In this document: positions 10,363 through 20,255 of the stretch, in pieces
Layout: each line of letters opens with the position of its first letter
How positions within the stretch are numbered: position 1 is the stretch's first letter
NCBI RefSeq assembly: GCF_012849215.1
Contig: NZ_CP051682.1
Location: forward strand, 1,054,001-1,118,000
DNA from: Mucilaginibacter robiniae
Lineage (GTDB): Bacteria > Bacteroidota > Bacteroidia > Sphingobacteriales > Sphingobacteriaceae
Length of the DNA: 64,000 bases
Direction of reading: 5' to 3'
Notes under the pieces: generated by a model
Seen by the model: only the letters and a program-made list of their open reading frames with translations
Database searches by the model: none
Told to the model about the DNA's origin: nothing
Made by a program: the position numbers and the translations under genes

Positions 10363-11760
10363 CTAATATGGTACTTTGAGCAGTGAATTATCTTTAGCTT
10401 TAATAGTTACCTGCTGCCACGTCCAGCCATTAGCTTGTTGAATATCCCCAGCAGTAGCTGCTTCAATGTCTACATTATTAAAGTGAAATCCTGTTAATGG
10501 CGATTGCTGCAAGCCGATAGCATTTACCGCTTTTTTAGCACCGTTAACTTTGACATTGCTGACGTAAACATCTTTAAAATGCGGAATGCCTCTCTCAGGA
10601 GGTTCAACCGGGTGCAACATTTTTTTCCAGTGTTCAGGCATGGTGGCTTCGTTATAACCTTCGGGCAACTTGGAATAGCTATAGCTTGGGTTCCAGTTCA
10701 TGGTAATCTGAAAGGCGGTGCCTACCCCATTCATCGTGACATTTTGAAAGTGAATATCTTCGATAGTACCGCCACGCGTAGTAGCCGACTTGATATTTAA
10801 CCCGTTACTGGTTCCGTTACTTACCAGATCGGTAGCCAGTACGTGCCTGATACCGCCCGAAGTTTCACTACCTAAAGTTACCAGCCCGGCCCCGGCGCGA
10901 GATATGCATTTACGAATTACCACGTATTCGGTAGGCTTATTTACCCGCAAGCCATCCCAATCACGACCAGCCTTCAAGCAGAAATCATCATCGTTACAAT
11001 CTATATCGCAGTTTTGCACCAGTATATAAGTAGATGAATCAATATCTACCCCATCCGTACTAGGCCCATGCCCGCCAATATTGTTGCGTATGGTAATACC
11101 ATCTACCGTAACATAGCTGGAGTACAGCAGTTGCACTGTCCAGAAACCAGCTTGCTGTAGGGTGATATTTTTAATGGTGATATTACTGGAATTAGATACC
11201 AGCAACGTGCGCGGACGCTGGGCATCATAATCTACAATCCAGCGTAAGCCTTTGGCATCATATTCTTTGCGCATGTTCCAGTACTTATCCCAAAACGGTT
11301 TGCCTTGTGCATTAACTAACCCTTTGCCCGTAATGGCAGCATTTTTTTGCCCTGCAATATTGATTAAAGCCGCCGGCCATTTCATCTCAATACCAGCCAC
11401 TCGGGTATTTATTTCCGGATAATCAGCCAAGTTCTGACTACCCAATAAAGTTACCTGTTCAGGTATATCAAGCGTTACATTGCTTTTTACAAACAGCGAA
11501 CCAGTCAGGTATTTGCCCGGCTTGAAAGTAACTATACCTCCGCCATTGGTCGCACAACGATCAATTGTTTTTTGTATAGCTTGCGTGTTTACGATTGTGC
11601 TATCATCAGCTTTAATGCCGTTATCATTCACATAATACAACTTAGTTTTTTCAGGAATAGCATGAGCACCTACTTTTTGCACCCAATCAGCCTTAAACTG
11701 TGCTTGTAAGCTTTGCGCCACTAAGCACCCCATTAAAAATAAGCCTATTGATAGTTTCAT
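10363..11760 (-). CDS. Secreted GH28 family protein (polygalacturonase / RG hydrolase-like)
   Basis: A 465-residue protein with a signal peptide (through SLQAQF) and a right-handed parallel beta-helix typical of GH28. Two of the four GH28 signature blocks are recognisable: STDGVDID (Asp236, the NTD block) and NDDDFCLKAG (Asp257-259, the DD block). The third block, usually GHG, reads GAGLVTLGSE at 290-299, so the His is Ala. The last block, usually RIK, reads NIK. Loss of these two residues fits a GH28 acting on rhamnogalacturonan rather than homogalacturonan, or reduced activity. It is 83 bp downstream of GH106 and probably in the PL22-GH106-GH28 operon. Confidence 0.85.
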   Translation of the reverse strand: MKLSIGLFLMGCLVAQSLQAQFKADWVQKVGAHAIPEKTKLYYVNDNGIKADDSTIVNTQAIQKTIDRCATNGGGIVTFKPGKYLTGSLFVKSNVTLDIPEQVTLLGSQNLADYPEINTRVAGIEMKWPAALINIAGQKNAAITGKGLVNAQGKPFWDKYWNMRKEYDAKGLRWIVDYDAQRPRTLLVSNSSNITIKNITLQQAGFWTVQLLYSSYVTVDGITIRNNIGGHGPSTDGVDIDSSTYILVQNCDIDCNDDDFCLKAGRDWDGLRVNKPTEYVVIRKCISRAGAGLVTLGSETSGGIRHVLATDLVSNGTSNGLNIKSATTRGGTIEDIHFQNVTMNGVGTAFQITMNWNPSYSYSKLPEGYNEATMPEHWKKMLHPVEPPERGIPHFKDVYVSNVKVNGAKKAVNAIGLQQSPLTGFHFNNVDIEAATAGDIQQANGWTWQQVTIKAKDNSLLKVPY

Positions 11761-11843
11761 AATATTGTATCTTACACAACAACCTGTAAAGCAGCATTTA
11801 CTACTTTATAGGCTGCTTGATTTTAAAAGTTTTTCTATCCACA

Positions 11844-14702
11844 TTAACGCACCGCTACCTGAGCCAAAGGTGTTAAGGTTACTTTACCAACCAAGCCTGA
11901 TGGTTGAGGCTCCCACTTGGCAGCGGTAAATAGCCCATCATCGCCACGATTTTCTTTAAAGTGTGCTTGAAAGTTGGTGTTGTAGAAAATTTTATAAGAT
12001 ATTTTCTTTTTATCCATATCAATAATGCGGTTAGCCATTAAGTTAGTTACTTTAATCTCTAACCGGTTCACTGATTTCAATAGTGCAGCAGGTACATTAA
12101 CTGCATATTTTGGACCTAACAATGTTGCTAGCTTAACACCATTCAAGTACACATCGGCACTTTCATGTACTTTGCCCAAATCCAGCTGCCACATAGCAGC
12201 ATTCTGTTTAGGCTTGGCAAACGTAGTGGTGTAGCTAGCCATACCTGAAAAGATTTTAGTTTCTTCACCGCCCAGTTCCGTCCACGATTTTAAATTATTG
12301 GTTTTGACAACTGGCGGCAATGTTGGCCCGCCACTCATGAACTGAATAATCCAGCTACCGTTTAGCTCGGTTGAATTACCAGTTGGCTTATAATACACAA
12401 ACTGGTTACCTGTTACAGTACTGTTTGATGTTTGCAGTATACAGCTTTCTCCGGGTTGCAGTTGCAGATACACCTCAGTACCACCACCTGCATGGGTGCG
12501 GGCTTTTGCTAAACCATACTGTTTTTGCATTGGATCAAACAACGCTATGCTAGTAGCCTTTACCGCTAAAGGCACCCAACTTTCTACCGCTTTGTCGCTC
12601 TGGTTGGCTATAAAATAGTAGTAACCTTTCGGATATTGGCGGCGCACAAACTGCAAACCGTTATCCGTCATGCTTTCACGCTTGATATTCGCTGCATTAA
12701 GCAGCGCCGTTGCATTATCAGCCATTACTATGCGGCCTTTACCTATTACAGCAGTTTTTACCCCATTACCTGATGCATTAAAATTTAAAGCTAATAAGAA
12801 GGCTTGCAGTGATTTTCTTCGTTCGGTCAGTTGGTTATAGCCCGGAACATCTGAAGGCAGCTTTTTATAAAAGGCTATAGTGGCACCCGCTTTAGCCATA
12901 TCCATTAGTTTGGTAAACGTAGCTAAGGGAATATATTCGCAGTCGGGCAGCAGCACAGTTTTGTAACTTACGCCGCCAGTAAGCAATTGGTTGCCGGAGA
13001 GCTGGGTAGCTAACAGTTGCTTATCAGATATAAAATCGAACGTATAACCTTTTTGCAGCATTTCATCAGATACATCAGCGAAGCCCGTGCCGTTAAAATC
13101 TGGCTTCAAGGCATCGTAGTGTTTCAGCAAAGCCGGGCCTGCCTCCGAGAAACTATCAAACAATGGGTAATAAATCAGTACATCGTTGTTGGGTTTACCT
13201 TGCTGCAAGAAGGATTGGCAACGAGTGATGTAATTATTCAAAGTAGAAAACTGTGGCCAGAAAGGATTGGTTTGGTTAAAATGCACCGCTGCATAAAATA
13301 GCCAACCCGGCCAGGGTGCATTTTGTGGCGAATAGCTTACTCCATGATAAAAGATGTGGTTTACGCCACCAATAAAATATTTATCAATTACCTGCTTTAC
13401 ATCACCCAAGGAAGATAAGAAATGGTCATTAAGCCAAGTTGCCGACTCGGAAGAGGCCAGCGGTTTACCGTTCACGTGAGCTGCTGAGGTAGCAAACTTA
13501 AACCGAAGTATATCGGTACCTTCTGTCTCAGGAATATCAATAGCGGCATACAAATCCAGTATATTGGATGGTGAACCATGCGATTGATTGCGAATGAGAG
13601 CACCTTTAGATTTACCCCAAGCCTGCCATGGTTTAGTAAAGTTATCCAGCAACAGCTCAGATACTGTTTCGCGGTAGTCACACAGTACTCGGTTGTTGAT
13701 TTCTTTATCAGCTTTGCCAAACAAGGCAGGCAGATGGTTACGCAAATCATACCCCCTCCGCTTCAAAAACTCGTTAAAAAATTCGGGCGTAAAGTTAGAT
13801 TGACCACGAGCATCATCCACTTCGTAAGAATCATTGAAGAATGCGCGTATACCATTGATGTTTCTACCTTTAAATGCCTCATCAAAACGGTTCAGATACC
13901 GGTTTAAAGCAGGTTTAGAAAAGTGGTCGATTACATAGCCTTCTCCACCCGGTGCAGCGCGCTCCACCATTTTACCATGCCAACCCATGAATAGCGCATA
14001 CAGATGCCAATTGCTTCCGGCAGGTGCAGTCCAATCTAAAGTACCATTGGTATTTACTTTATCAGTTAAGTTTATGGCTTCGCCTTTATCATTATAGGCC
14101 ATCAGAATATTGAGCGGCAAACGCTTCTCAAACCGTACCTGATCTAGCGCCATCAGTTGTAGGTTTTTATTAGCGCTAATAGGCTCTACTAAATCAGTAA
14201 TTTTAGGCGCAACACCGTCTGATCGTATGAGGGGTTGCTGCACAAACGTTATATCTTCTTGCAACCGCTCTCCGCTTTTCAGATCGTAAGTTTTCCAAAA
14301 CAGCTCTTTACTAGCATCTTCATCGGTTACCCAGGGGCCACCAAAAGGCCAGCCGGTTGCATTGGCCAAGTCAATGCCCATATCCAATCTTTTACCTTCT
14401 TGTAAGGTATATTGCAGCATATCCATCCACTGTGATGACAAAAATGGAATAAACTCGCTTTCGTGCCCTTTAACACCGTAAATAGGAGTAATTTCCAAGC
14501 CCCCTAAACCAGCAGCCCGGTAGCTTTCCATATTCCAGGTTAAATCTTTTTTGTTTACAGCACTACCTTCCCACCACCAGCGTGCCCAAGGTTTGGTTTG
14601 GTGTGTGGCAGTAGGCCATACTATTTGCGCAGATGCACTGAAACTGTAAACAGACAGCAGCGTTACAGAAGCAAGTTTTAATTTATTAATGAGTACCGAC
14701 AT
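11844..14702 (-). CDS. Secreted alpha-L-rhamnosidase, GH106
   Basis: A 952-residue protein, the usual GH106 length, with a signal peptide ending near SASAQ. The N-terminal GH106 hallmark PWARWWWEGSAVNKKDLT and the ATGWPFGGPWVTDEDASK block are clear. Acidic segments FFNDSYEVDD and ASSESATW probably carry catalytic and Ca-site glutamates, by analogy with characterised family members. The last ~150 residues form a jelly-roll (LDLGKVHESADVYLNGVKL) like the galactose-binding domain of GH106/GH2 enzymes. It would release L-rhamnose from RG-I oligosaccharides, feeding RhaT and the rha operon. Its start is 10 bp after the PL22 stop, indicating one transcript. Confidence 0.93.
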   Translation of the reverse strand: MSVLINKLKLASVTLLSVYSFSASAQIVWPTATHQTKPWARWWWEGSAVNKKDLTWNMESYRAAGLGGLEITPIYGVKGHESEFIPFLSSQWMDMLQYTLQEGKRLDMGIDLANATGWPFGGPWVTDEDASKELFWKTYDLKSGERLQEDITFVQQPLIRSDGVAPKITDLVEPISANKNLQLMALDQVRFEKRLPLNILMAYNDKGEAINLTDKVNTNGTLDWTAPAGSNWHLYALFMGWHGKMVERAAPGGEGYVIDHFSKPALNRYLNRFDEAFKGRNINGIRAFFNDSYEVDDARGQSNFTPEFFNEFLKRRGYDLRNHLPALFGKADKEINNRVLCDYRETVSELLLDNFTKPWQAWGKSKGALIRNQSHGSPSNILDLYAAIDIPETEGTDILRFKFATSAAHVNGKPLASSESATWLNDHFLSSLGDVKQVIDKYFIGGVNHIFYHGVSYSPQNAPWPGWLFYAAVHFNQTNPFWPQFSTLNNYITRCQSFLQQGKPNNDVLIYYPLFDSFSEAGPALLKHYDALKPDFNGTGFADVSDEMLQKGYTFDFISDKQLLATQLSGNQLLTGGVSYKTVLLPDCEYIPLATFTKLMDMAKAGATIAFYKKLPSDVPGYNQLTERRKSLQAFLLALNFNASGNGVKTAVIGKGRIVMADNATALLNAANIKRESMTDNGLQFVRRQYPKGYYYFIANQSDKAVESWVPLAVKATSIALFDPMQKQYGLAKARTHAGGGTEVYLQLQPGESCILQTSNSTVTGNQFVYYKPTGNSTELNGSWIIQFMSGGPTLPPVVKTNNLKSWTELGGEETKIFSGMASYTTTFAKPKQNAAMWQLDLGKVHESADVYLNGVKLATLLGPKYAVNVPAALLKSVNRLEIKVTNLMANRIIDMDKKKISYKIFYNTNFQAHFKENRGDDGLFTAAKWEPQPSGLVGKVTLTPLAQVAVR

Positions 14703-14712
14703 AGTTTAATTC

Positions 14713-15948
14713 TTACTGGTGTTTAGCCACTTCTACCGCATATACCTGCCCACTGCCTTCAAAGTTAGCCCTGAAAATGATCCATTTCTCATCGGGTGAG
14801 AAATGCACGTTGGGTTCCATTTTGTAGTTATGATTTTTCATATTCACTAACTTTTCCGATTTAAAGCGGCTGCCATCGGGTTTGAAGAGGTATATCCACC
14901 TGCCATCAGGTGCTTTAGCTACCTGGCCAGGATCGCCACCATCGCCACAAAAGGTTTGCTCATCTTTGCTTACATTAAAATGTATCGACCACTCATTCCT
15001 GTCCATTTCATACACCCGGTTCTCCTGATGAGTTTTCAGGTTAATACCAGCCAAAAAGAAGGTTTGCCCTTTAGGTTTCTGCAAATCAAACCATTCTGTA
15101 TTACCCAAAGGAGAGAAAAACTCATGACCGGCTATTTCGTTCACCATAGTGCGTTTATGCAGTAGTTCATTTTGGCCGGTTTTGATATTGATATTCCAGA
15201 TCCGGTCTACCTTTTCCCAAGGCCCCTCATGGCAGTATGATAACAGATCAGGGTTGGTGGGTGAAAACAACAAGTGGTTGGTCCATTCATTCTCCTGATG
15301 TATTTGCTTCAGGCCTTTGTCTTTTACACTCAATATATAAAGCGTGTGCTGAATATGAGCATCATAAATCCGATCGAAAAAATCACGCTTTTCAGGATAT
15401 TTAGCCAATATTTCACGTTCCTGGTTGCCGGTAGATTTTACGCAAGCCAGGTAAGTACCATCTGCATTTACCGTACCTACACGTCCTTTAAAATCAGGAG
15501 CAAATGCGTAAATAAACCGGGTTTTATAATTATCTACATTCACGGCAAATACGCTATCTCCGCTTTGGTAAAAAGCTTCACGCGTTTTAGGGCAAGCCAT
15601 CTCACCAAATATTCTGGCTTTGTTACTGAGCTGGTGTGTTTTCAGCGTTTTTAAGTTTACCGTGAATAGTTGGTTACCGTTGGCTGTACTACCATAAAAA
15701 GCCATTAAATCGCCTTTGCCACCTTTTTGCGGGAAGAAAGGATTGTTGTTAAAATAAAAGCTACCGTTAGTACCCTCGCGCCGTACCAAACGCATTATTT
15801 TATGACCGGTATCTTTATCAATCCATTCATCAGGCATTTTCTGACCGCCGGTTTCCATTATTGGCTGGGCCAAGACTGTTATTCTCAGCATGAGCAACAG
15901 CATTGGCAATATCCTTACTATTTTTCCCATAAGTGTATTGTGGTTCAA
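14713..15948 (-). CDS. Oligogalacturonate lyase-like seven-bladed propeller, PL22, with signal peptide
   Basis: A 411-residue protein (405 if the second Met, MGKIVR, is used) with a hydrophobic leader ending near VLAQP. The opening EWIDKDTGHKIMRLVRREGTN and the FYFNNNPFF element are characteristic of oligogalacturonate lyase. Metal-binding His segments NEIAGHEFFSP and NVHFSPDEKW are present, and TolB/WD40-like blades run along the chain. PL22 enzymes cleave digalacturonate or its unsaturated form by beta-elimination with a divalent metal. Enterobacterial PL22 is cytoplasmic; a leader here puts it in the periplasm. It heads the PL22-GH106-GH28 unit and has a tandem decamer about 220 bp upstream. 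Confidence 0.88.
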   Translation of the reverse strand: MNHNTLMGKIVRILPMLLLMLRITVLAQPIMETGGQKMPDEWIDKDTGHKIMRLVRREGTNGSFYFNNNPFFPQKGGKGDLMAFYGSTANGNQLFTVNLKTLKTHQLSNKARIFGEMACPKTREAFYQSGDSVFAVNVDNYKTRFIYAFAPDFKGRVGTVNADGTYLACVKSTGNQEREILAKYPEKRDFFDRIYDAHIQHTLYILSVKDKGLKQIHQENEWTNHLLFSPTNPDLLSYCHEGPWEKVDRIWNINIKTGQNELLHKRTMVNEIAGHEFFSPLGNTEWFDLQKPKGQTFFLAGINLKTHQENRVYEMDRNEWSIHFNVSKDEQTFCGDGGDPGQVAKAPDGRWIYLFKPDGSRFKSEKLVNMKNHNYKMEPNVHFSPDEKWIIFRANFEGSGQVYAVEVAKHQ

Positions 15949-16167
15949 TTTGGTTTATGCCTTATTATGCCCGATGTTTTTCCATAGCCATAGCACTTCA
16001 ACAAAAAACACGCACGTAAACCAGCCAGCAAAACACTGTCTCGTCACATCTTAACTGCACAATGCAGTAATCCGTAAAAAATGAATCAACTATTGGTTTA
16101 TAATCGGTGCCACAAACTAAGTGGCGTTAACAGGATGGCTAAGTTAGCAGATGACTAAGCCAATAGC

Positions 16168-16184
16168 ATCCTGCTCCGTCCTGC
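16168..16184 (-). promoter_or_regulatory. Candidate PUL operator, tandem decamer (PL22 unit)
   Basis: On the minus strand GCAGGACGGA is followed by GCAGGAT (then GCT): CAGGA twice with a 10-bp period. Its gene-proximal edge is 220 bp from the PL22 start, nearly the same distance as the site before GH105. Confidence 0.55.
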
Positions 16185-16222
16185 CAGGGTAACCCATAGA
16201 AGAAGGTAAACTTTGTTATCCG

Positions 16223-19132
16223 CTACTTCAATCTGGTTTCCGGAAGCAGGCCATAAAACGGTTTAGAATTATTTAGATTGATCAGTATACGATCCAAAAC
16301 AACACCGGGATCTATCATATAAATACGCAGCACGTGTTTACCGAGCTTTAAGGCAGATATGTGCATTGAACGCATAGTAGAGTTACTCAGCACATTCTGT
16401 TTCCACTCCTCACTACGCCCTACTGTTTTAAAATCAAAAATTGATACCGGGCCATCATCTACACTTACAGCATAACGCATTTTAAAGTTTTTGTTAAGCG
16501 GAAAAGTTGGTAAGGTATATACCTTTACTTCGGCTGGTGAACTATCAAACGTATAGAAGTTGTAAGCCACTACTGGCCTGCTTTTGATAGCTGCCTCACT
16601 CATATTCTCCATCCCAGCTGCATTGAACTGCAAGGGCAAAGCTTGTACCGATTGTTCGGTAGCACTCGGGCTGGTTATCAGTTTCCAATGTTGATTACCG
16701 CTTTGCTGTATGGCTTGGTAATTTTTAGCATAAATGGAAATATAGCCATCATGTTCTGCAAAGCCCTTGTAATTACTTAATTCGGGCGTTTGCAAATTAC
16801 GGGCCTGAACAGCTATTGTTGATACCACTTGCCTGCTATCACTAATGGTGATTGTACCGTTCAGATTTGCTGCCGCTGGTACAGCTTGCCAATCCACATC
16901 CACCCATAAGTGGCACTCGCTAGCGTTGCCTTGTGGCAGTAAAGTACCATTGCGTTTTGAAACTTTAATCCACGGTGCAGAAGTTTTTACTGTATAGTTA
17001 ACGATGGTATCCTTACTCAAAAACAAATCGATAAAGTGTACTTGCTTTACCCATTTATCAAACATCGGCAATGAGGCGGGTTGATGGTGATTTAACGAAT
17101 CAGTATTTGCACCCTCAGGCAGTACTTGCAACGCTGTAGAATGATGGACTATAGTATGATTCAACTCCGGCATTTGGTAAACCGGCAGGTTTCTGGGGTT
17201 CATGGACATGATATGAGCCCATTTACCGACAGCCAGTTGCGTATTATAATATGCAGTTTCGTTAACAATTTGCTGGTAAGCCGCTTTTGATAAAGAATCA
17301 TAAGTTCGGGTACTTAGTCTGCCTTGTTGTGCATATAAATAAGCTTTGTCACGGTACAAAAACTTTTTATTCATACATGAAGCGGCAACAACCGGGTAGT
17401 AAACCAACTGATAATAGCTATCTTGCCTATCAACAGAAATATGGGGTTTTATAGCCTTTACGCTTTCTTCCAGCTTGGTGTAAGCGGCTATTCTCTGTTG
17501 AGCTTGGTCACTAAAAGCAGTGGCATTATAAGCCGTAAATTTTACTGGTGTAGTAGGTTCGGTTTGGCTCCAGCCCATAAACTCGGGCTTACGTTCAAAC
17601 GCCAGTTGGTAGTATTTCCATAAAATATTTGTTACGGTAGCGGCATTGGGCCGATCAATGTTAGCTGCTACCCATTGCTGCAAATGCGTTTTCGTATATT
17701 CACTTTGGTAAAAAGGCTGTATATGATAAGCCATATCCATAAAAAGTTGAATATTATATTCGGCAGGTTTAATATCCCCCACGTTAGCTACCCAAATGTT
17801 GCGGGCTTGTAAGGTATACGCTTTAGTCATTTCTTCTTGTATCAAAGCCGGACTGGTGGTACTCAGCCATAAATAATCGTGTGGACGGCCCCAATAGGAT
17901 AAGTGATAGTACACGCCCGAGCCACCAGTGCGCCTGCTTTCCGCTTCATTATCTAACCTTTGTATGTAGCCATAATTATCATCGGGCCAAACCAAAGTAA
18001 CGTCTTCCGGTACCTGCAAACCGCCGTCATACACATCCAGCACTTCTTTGTAAGCTGTAAAAGCCTGAGGCACCTGCTTTATATCTGGGTTAATATAAGT
18101 TTTTAGCATCATGCGCTGGTTTTTCATAATACGTTCCAGCAAGGGCACCGTTTCGGCTATGGTTTTTACGCCTTCTATGCCACTATCATGCACGCCCCTC
18201 ATACCTATGGTGTAAATAGCATTTAGGTGGCTACTTTCTTTTACCCGCGAGGCCCAGTAATCATCTACCTTTTGCTGATTGGTTACATAATTGAAACTAC
18301 CCATTGTTTTTTCATTCCACTCCCCTACATTGTTGCGCAGCATTGGTTCAGCATGTGAGGAGCCAATAACAATCTGATAATCTTCGGCCACTTTTAAATT
18401 TTCAGGATAGTAATAAAAAGGCTTGGTGCTGGGGTGCATAGCCGGCCAAATCAGGTTAGCCCTTAAACGCAACAGCAACTCAAATACTTTAGCATAAGTT
18501 TTTGGGCCAATATCGCCGGTTTCAGGTTCAAAGGTTTTAGCGGCCCAGGGTTGCAGCCCCCAATCTTCATCGTTAATAAATATGCCACGGTATTTTACCG
18601 ATGGTGGCTGTGATGTGTAAGGGTTAATGTTTAATAGAACAGTCCTTTTACGTTCCGGTTGTACATCAGCCCACCAGTACCAGGGCGTAACTCCAATACG
18701 GCTTGAAATATCAAACACGCCGTAGGCCGTGCCCCGGTAATCGCTACCAACAATAACCAGTGCATTTGTGATGTTCTTAAAAGGTTTTGCTTTTACTTTC
18801 AGGCTGTAACATTCCCATCGGCCTTTCAGTTGGTCAAAATAGCTATCGTGCAGGGAACGGATGAGTGCGGAATGCACACTGCCAATAATAATTACCTGTC
18901 CTTGGGCCTTAGTTACATCAGTGTACACCCTAGGCAAATAGCCTGAAACGCGTTGGATATCTGCTGCCAATAAGTGCGCTGCTATCGAATCTATTTTACC
19001 ATCATCTACAGCATAAATGATAGAAACTTTAGTTTGTGCGTTAATTATGGTAAATGGCTCGGCTTTTATCATACCCGAACCCAGTAACAGCACAACAAGA
19101 GTTGGCCAGAGCAGGCGCTTAATATCATTCAT
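16223..19132 (-). CDS. Secreted GH115 alpha-glucuronidase
   Basis: A 969-residue protein, standard for GH115, with a signal peptide ending near MIKAEP. Recognisable family segments include the N-terminal GYLPRVY / IIIGS domain, YRGTAYGVFDISSRIGVTPWYWWADV, KYRGIFINDEDWGLQPWA, LIWPAMHP, and WPDDNYGYIQRL followed by GGSGVYYHLSYWGRPHDYLW. The C-terminal third is a separate beta-rich, sugar-binding region. GH115 enzymes remove alpha-1,2-linked (4-O-methyl)glucuronic acid, classically from xylan. In this locus no xylanase is present, so a glucuronic acid substituent on an RG-I or arabinogalactan side chain is the likelier target (inference). It faces away from the plus-strand RsbQ-like gene and shares a 271-bp divergent intergenic region with it. 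Confidence 0.92.
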   Translation of the reverse strand: MNDIKRLLWPTLVVLLLGSGMIKAEPFTIINAQTKVSIIYAVDDGKIDSIAAHLLAADIQRVSGYLPRVYTDVTKAQGQVIIIGSVHSALIRSLHDSYFDQLKGRWECYSLKVKAKPFKNITNALVIVGSDYRGTAYGVFDISSRIGVTPWYWWADVQPERKRTVLLNINPYTSQPPSVKYRGIFINDEDWGLQPWAAKTFEPETGDIGPKTYAKVFELLLRLRANLIWPAMHPSTKPFYYYPENLKVAEDYQIVIGSSHAEPMLRNNVGEWNEKTMGSFNYVTNQQKVDDYWASRVKESSHLNAIYTIGMRGVHDSGIEGVKTIAETVPLLERIMKNQRMMLKTYINPDIKQVPQAFTAYKEVLDVYDGGLQVPEDVTLVWPDDNYGYIQRLDNEAESRRTGGSGVYYHLSYWGRPHDYLWLSTTSPALIQEEMTKAYTLQARNIWVANVGDIKPAEYNIQLFMDMAYHIQPFYQSEYTKTHLQQWVAANIDRPNAATVTNILWKYYQLAFERKPEFMGWSQTEPTTPVKFTAYNATAFSDQAQQRIAAYTKLEESVKAIKPHISVDRQDSYYQLVYYPVVAASCMNKKFLYRDKAYLYAQQGRLSTRTYDSLSKAAYQQIVNETAYYNTQLAVGKWAHIMSMNPRNLPVYQMPELNHTIVHHSTALQVLPEGANTDSLNHHQPASLPMFDKWVKQVHFIDLFLSKDTIVNYTVKTSAPWIKVSKRNGTLLPQGNASECHLWVDVDWQAVPAAANLNGTITISDSRQVVSTIAVQARNLQTPELSNYKGFAEHDGYISIYAKNYQAIQQSGNQHWKLITSPSATEQSVQALPLQFNAAGMENMSEAAIKSRPVVAYNFYTFDSSPAEVKVYTLPTFPLNKNFKMRYAVSVDDGPVSIFDFKTVGRSEEWKQNVLSNSTMRSMHISALKLGKHVLRIYMIDPGVVLDRILINLNNSKPFYGLLPETRLK

Positions 19133-19433
19133 ATCGTAAAAGACTTTTAGTTAATATCAGCAGGTTATTGGTTATCCATCATGGGGCATCTGCTTTCATG
19201 ACCATGAACTTATATACAAATCAGCTTTGATTTTATTAGCTAAGCCGATACAAAATGGAAGTTAATATGTATCAGCAACTTATGAACTTTATTGCTAAGT
19301 TGCTATTTTCTTTACTGCTAATTTGTCACTTTAATTTGGCAAAAAATAGAAATATAATTTCATCTGAATCCACGTGACTATTAATTGAAGAGAACTATTT
19401 CGAATGTTATCCGTAAACAGCATTGGCATCATA

Positions 19434-20234
19434 ATGATAAACATAGTACAGCGAAATAATGTCCGTATAACTGGGCAAGGAGAGAAAGTAATAGTTTTTG
19501 CTCATGGTTTTGGATGTGATCAAAACGTATGGCGACATGTAATGAAGCCTTTTGAATCAAATTACAAGCTTATCTTGTTCGATTTTGTAGGCTGCGGAAA
19601 TTCTGATCTGTCTGCATATGATTCAGAACGATATGCATCTCTGGATGGATATGCAAAAGACATATTAGAGATATTTGAAGTACTCAACCTTAAGAATATT
19701 ATTTTTGTAGGACACTCCGTAGCCGGAATGATCGGTATTAGAGCAGCTATTAAGTGTCCGGATTATTTTGACAAGCTGATTTTTGTAGCACCATCACCCT
19801 GCTATATTAACGATGGTGAATATACCGGCGGCATGGAAAGGGCGGATCTGGAAGCTCTTTTGGCAATAATGGATAGCAATTACTTAGGATGGTCAAGTGC
19901 ATTAGCTCCGCAAGTTATGGCTAATGCTGACCGGCCAGAATTGGGCGAAGAATTAACCGCTAACTTCTGTGCCACCGATCCTGACATTGCACGTGAGTTT
20001 GCCCGCGTTACGTTTCTTTCTGACAGTCGCGAAGACCTGCCCAAAATTACTATCCCGAGCCTTACGTTGCAGTGCTCTGACGATATCTTGGCACCATTGA
20101 CCATAGGCGAATACATGCACAAAAATATCCCTCTTAATACGTTATATATCATGAAGGCAACTGGTCATTGTCCGCATCTAAGTGAGCCGGAAGAAACAAT
20201 AGAATTGCTCGGCAAGTATATTGGTCTTAACTAA
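19434..20234 (+). CDS. RsbQ-like alpha/beta hydrolase (sensor partner of a PAS protein)
   Basis: Strong resemblance to Bacillus RsbQ and the KAI2/D14 hydrolase group: HGFGCDQNVW, LFDFVGCGNSDL, FVGHSVAGMIG, SPCYIND, QCSDDILAP and ATGHCPHLSEP all match family blocks. The triad is Ser in GHSVAG, Asp in SDD and His in GHCPH. I place the start at 19434 (MINIVQRNNV), giving 266 residues, close to RsbQ (269); the in-frame ATG at 19404 would add ten unconserved residues. RsbQ activates its PAS partner RsbP by an unknown small molecule. Here a PAS-domain gene follows after 21 bp, so the pair is probably a signalling unit. The ligand is unknown. Confidence 0.9.
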   Translation: MINIVQRNNVRITGQGEKVIVFAHGFGCDQNVWRHVMKPFESNYKLILFDFVGCGNSDLSAYDSERYASLDGYAKDILEIFEVLNLKNIIFVGHSVAGMIGIRAAIKCPDYFDKLIFVAPSPCYINDGEYTGGMERADLEALLAIMDSNYLGWSSALAPQVMANADRPELGEELTANFCATDPDIAREFARVTFLSDSREDLPKITIPSLTLQCSDDILAPLTIGEYMHKNIPLNTLYIMKATGHCPHLSEPEETIELLGKYIGLN

Positions 20235-20255
20235 TCCGAAAGAGTTCTTATTACT

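Noticed and set aside
19165..19205. Possible tandem decamer before GH115 (minus strand, GCAGATGCC then CCATGATGG)
   Set aside because: The period is 9 rather than 10 bp and neither half keeps the CAGGA core, so it is too weak to list with the other sites.
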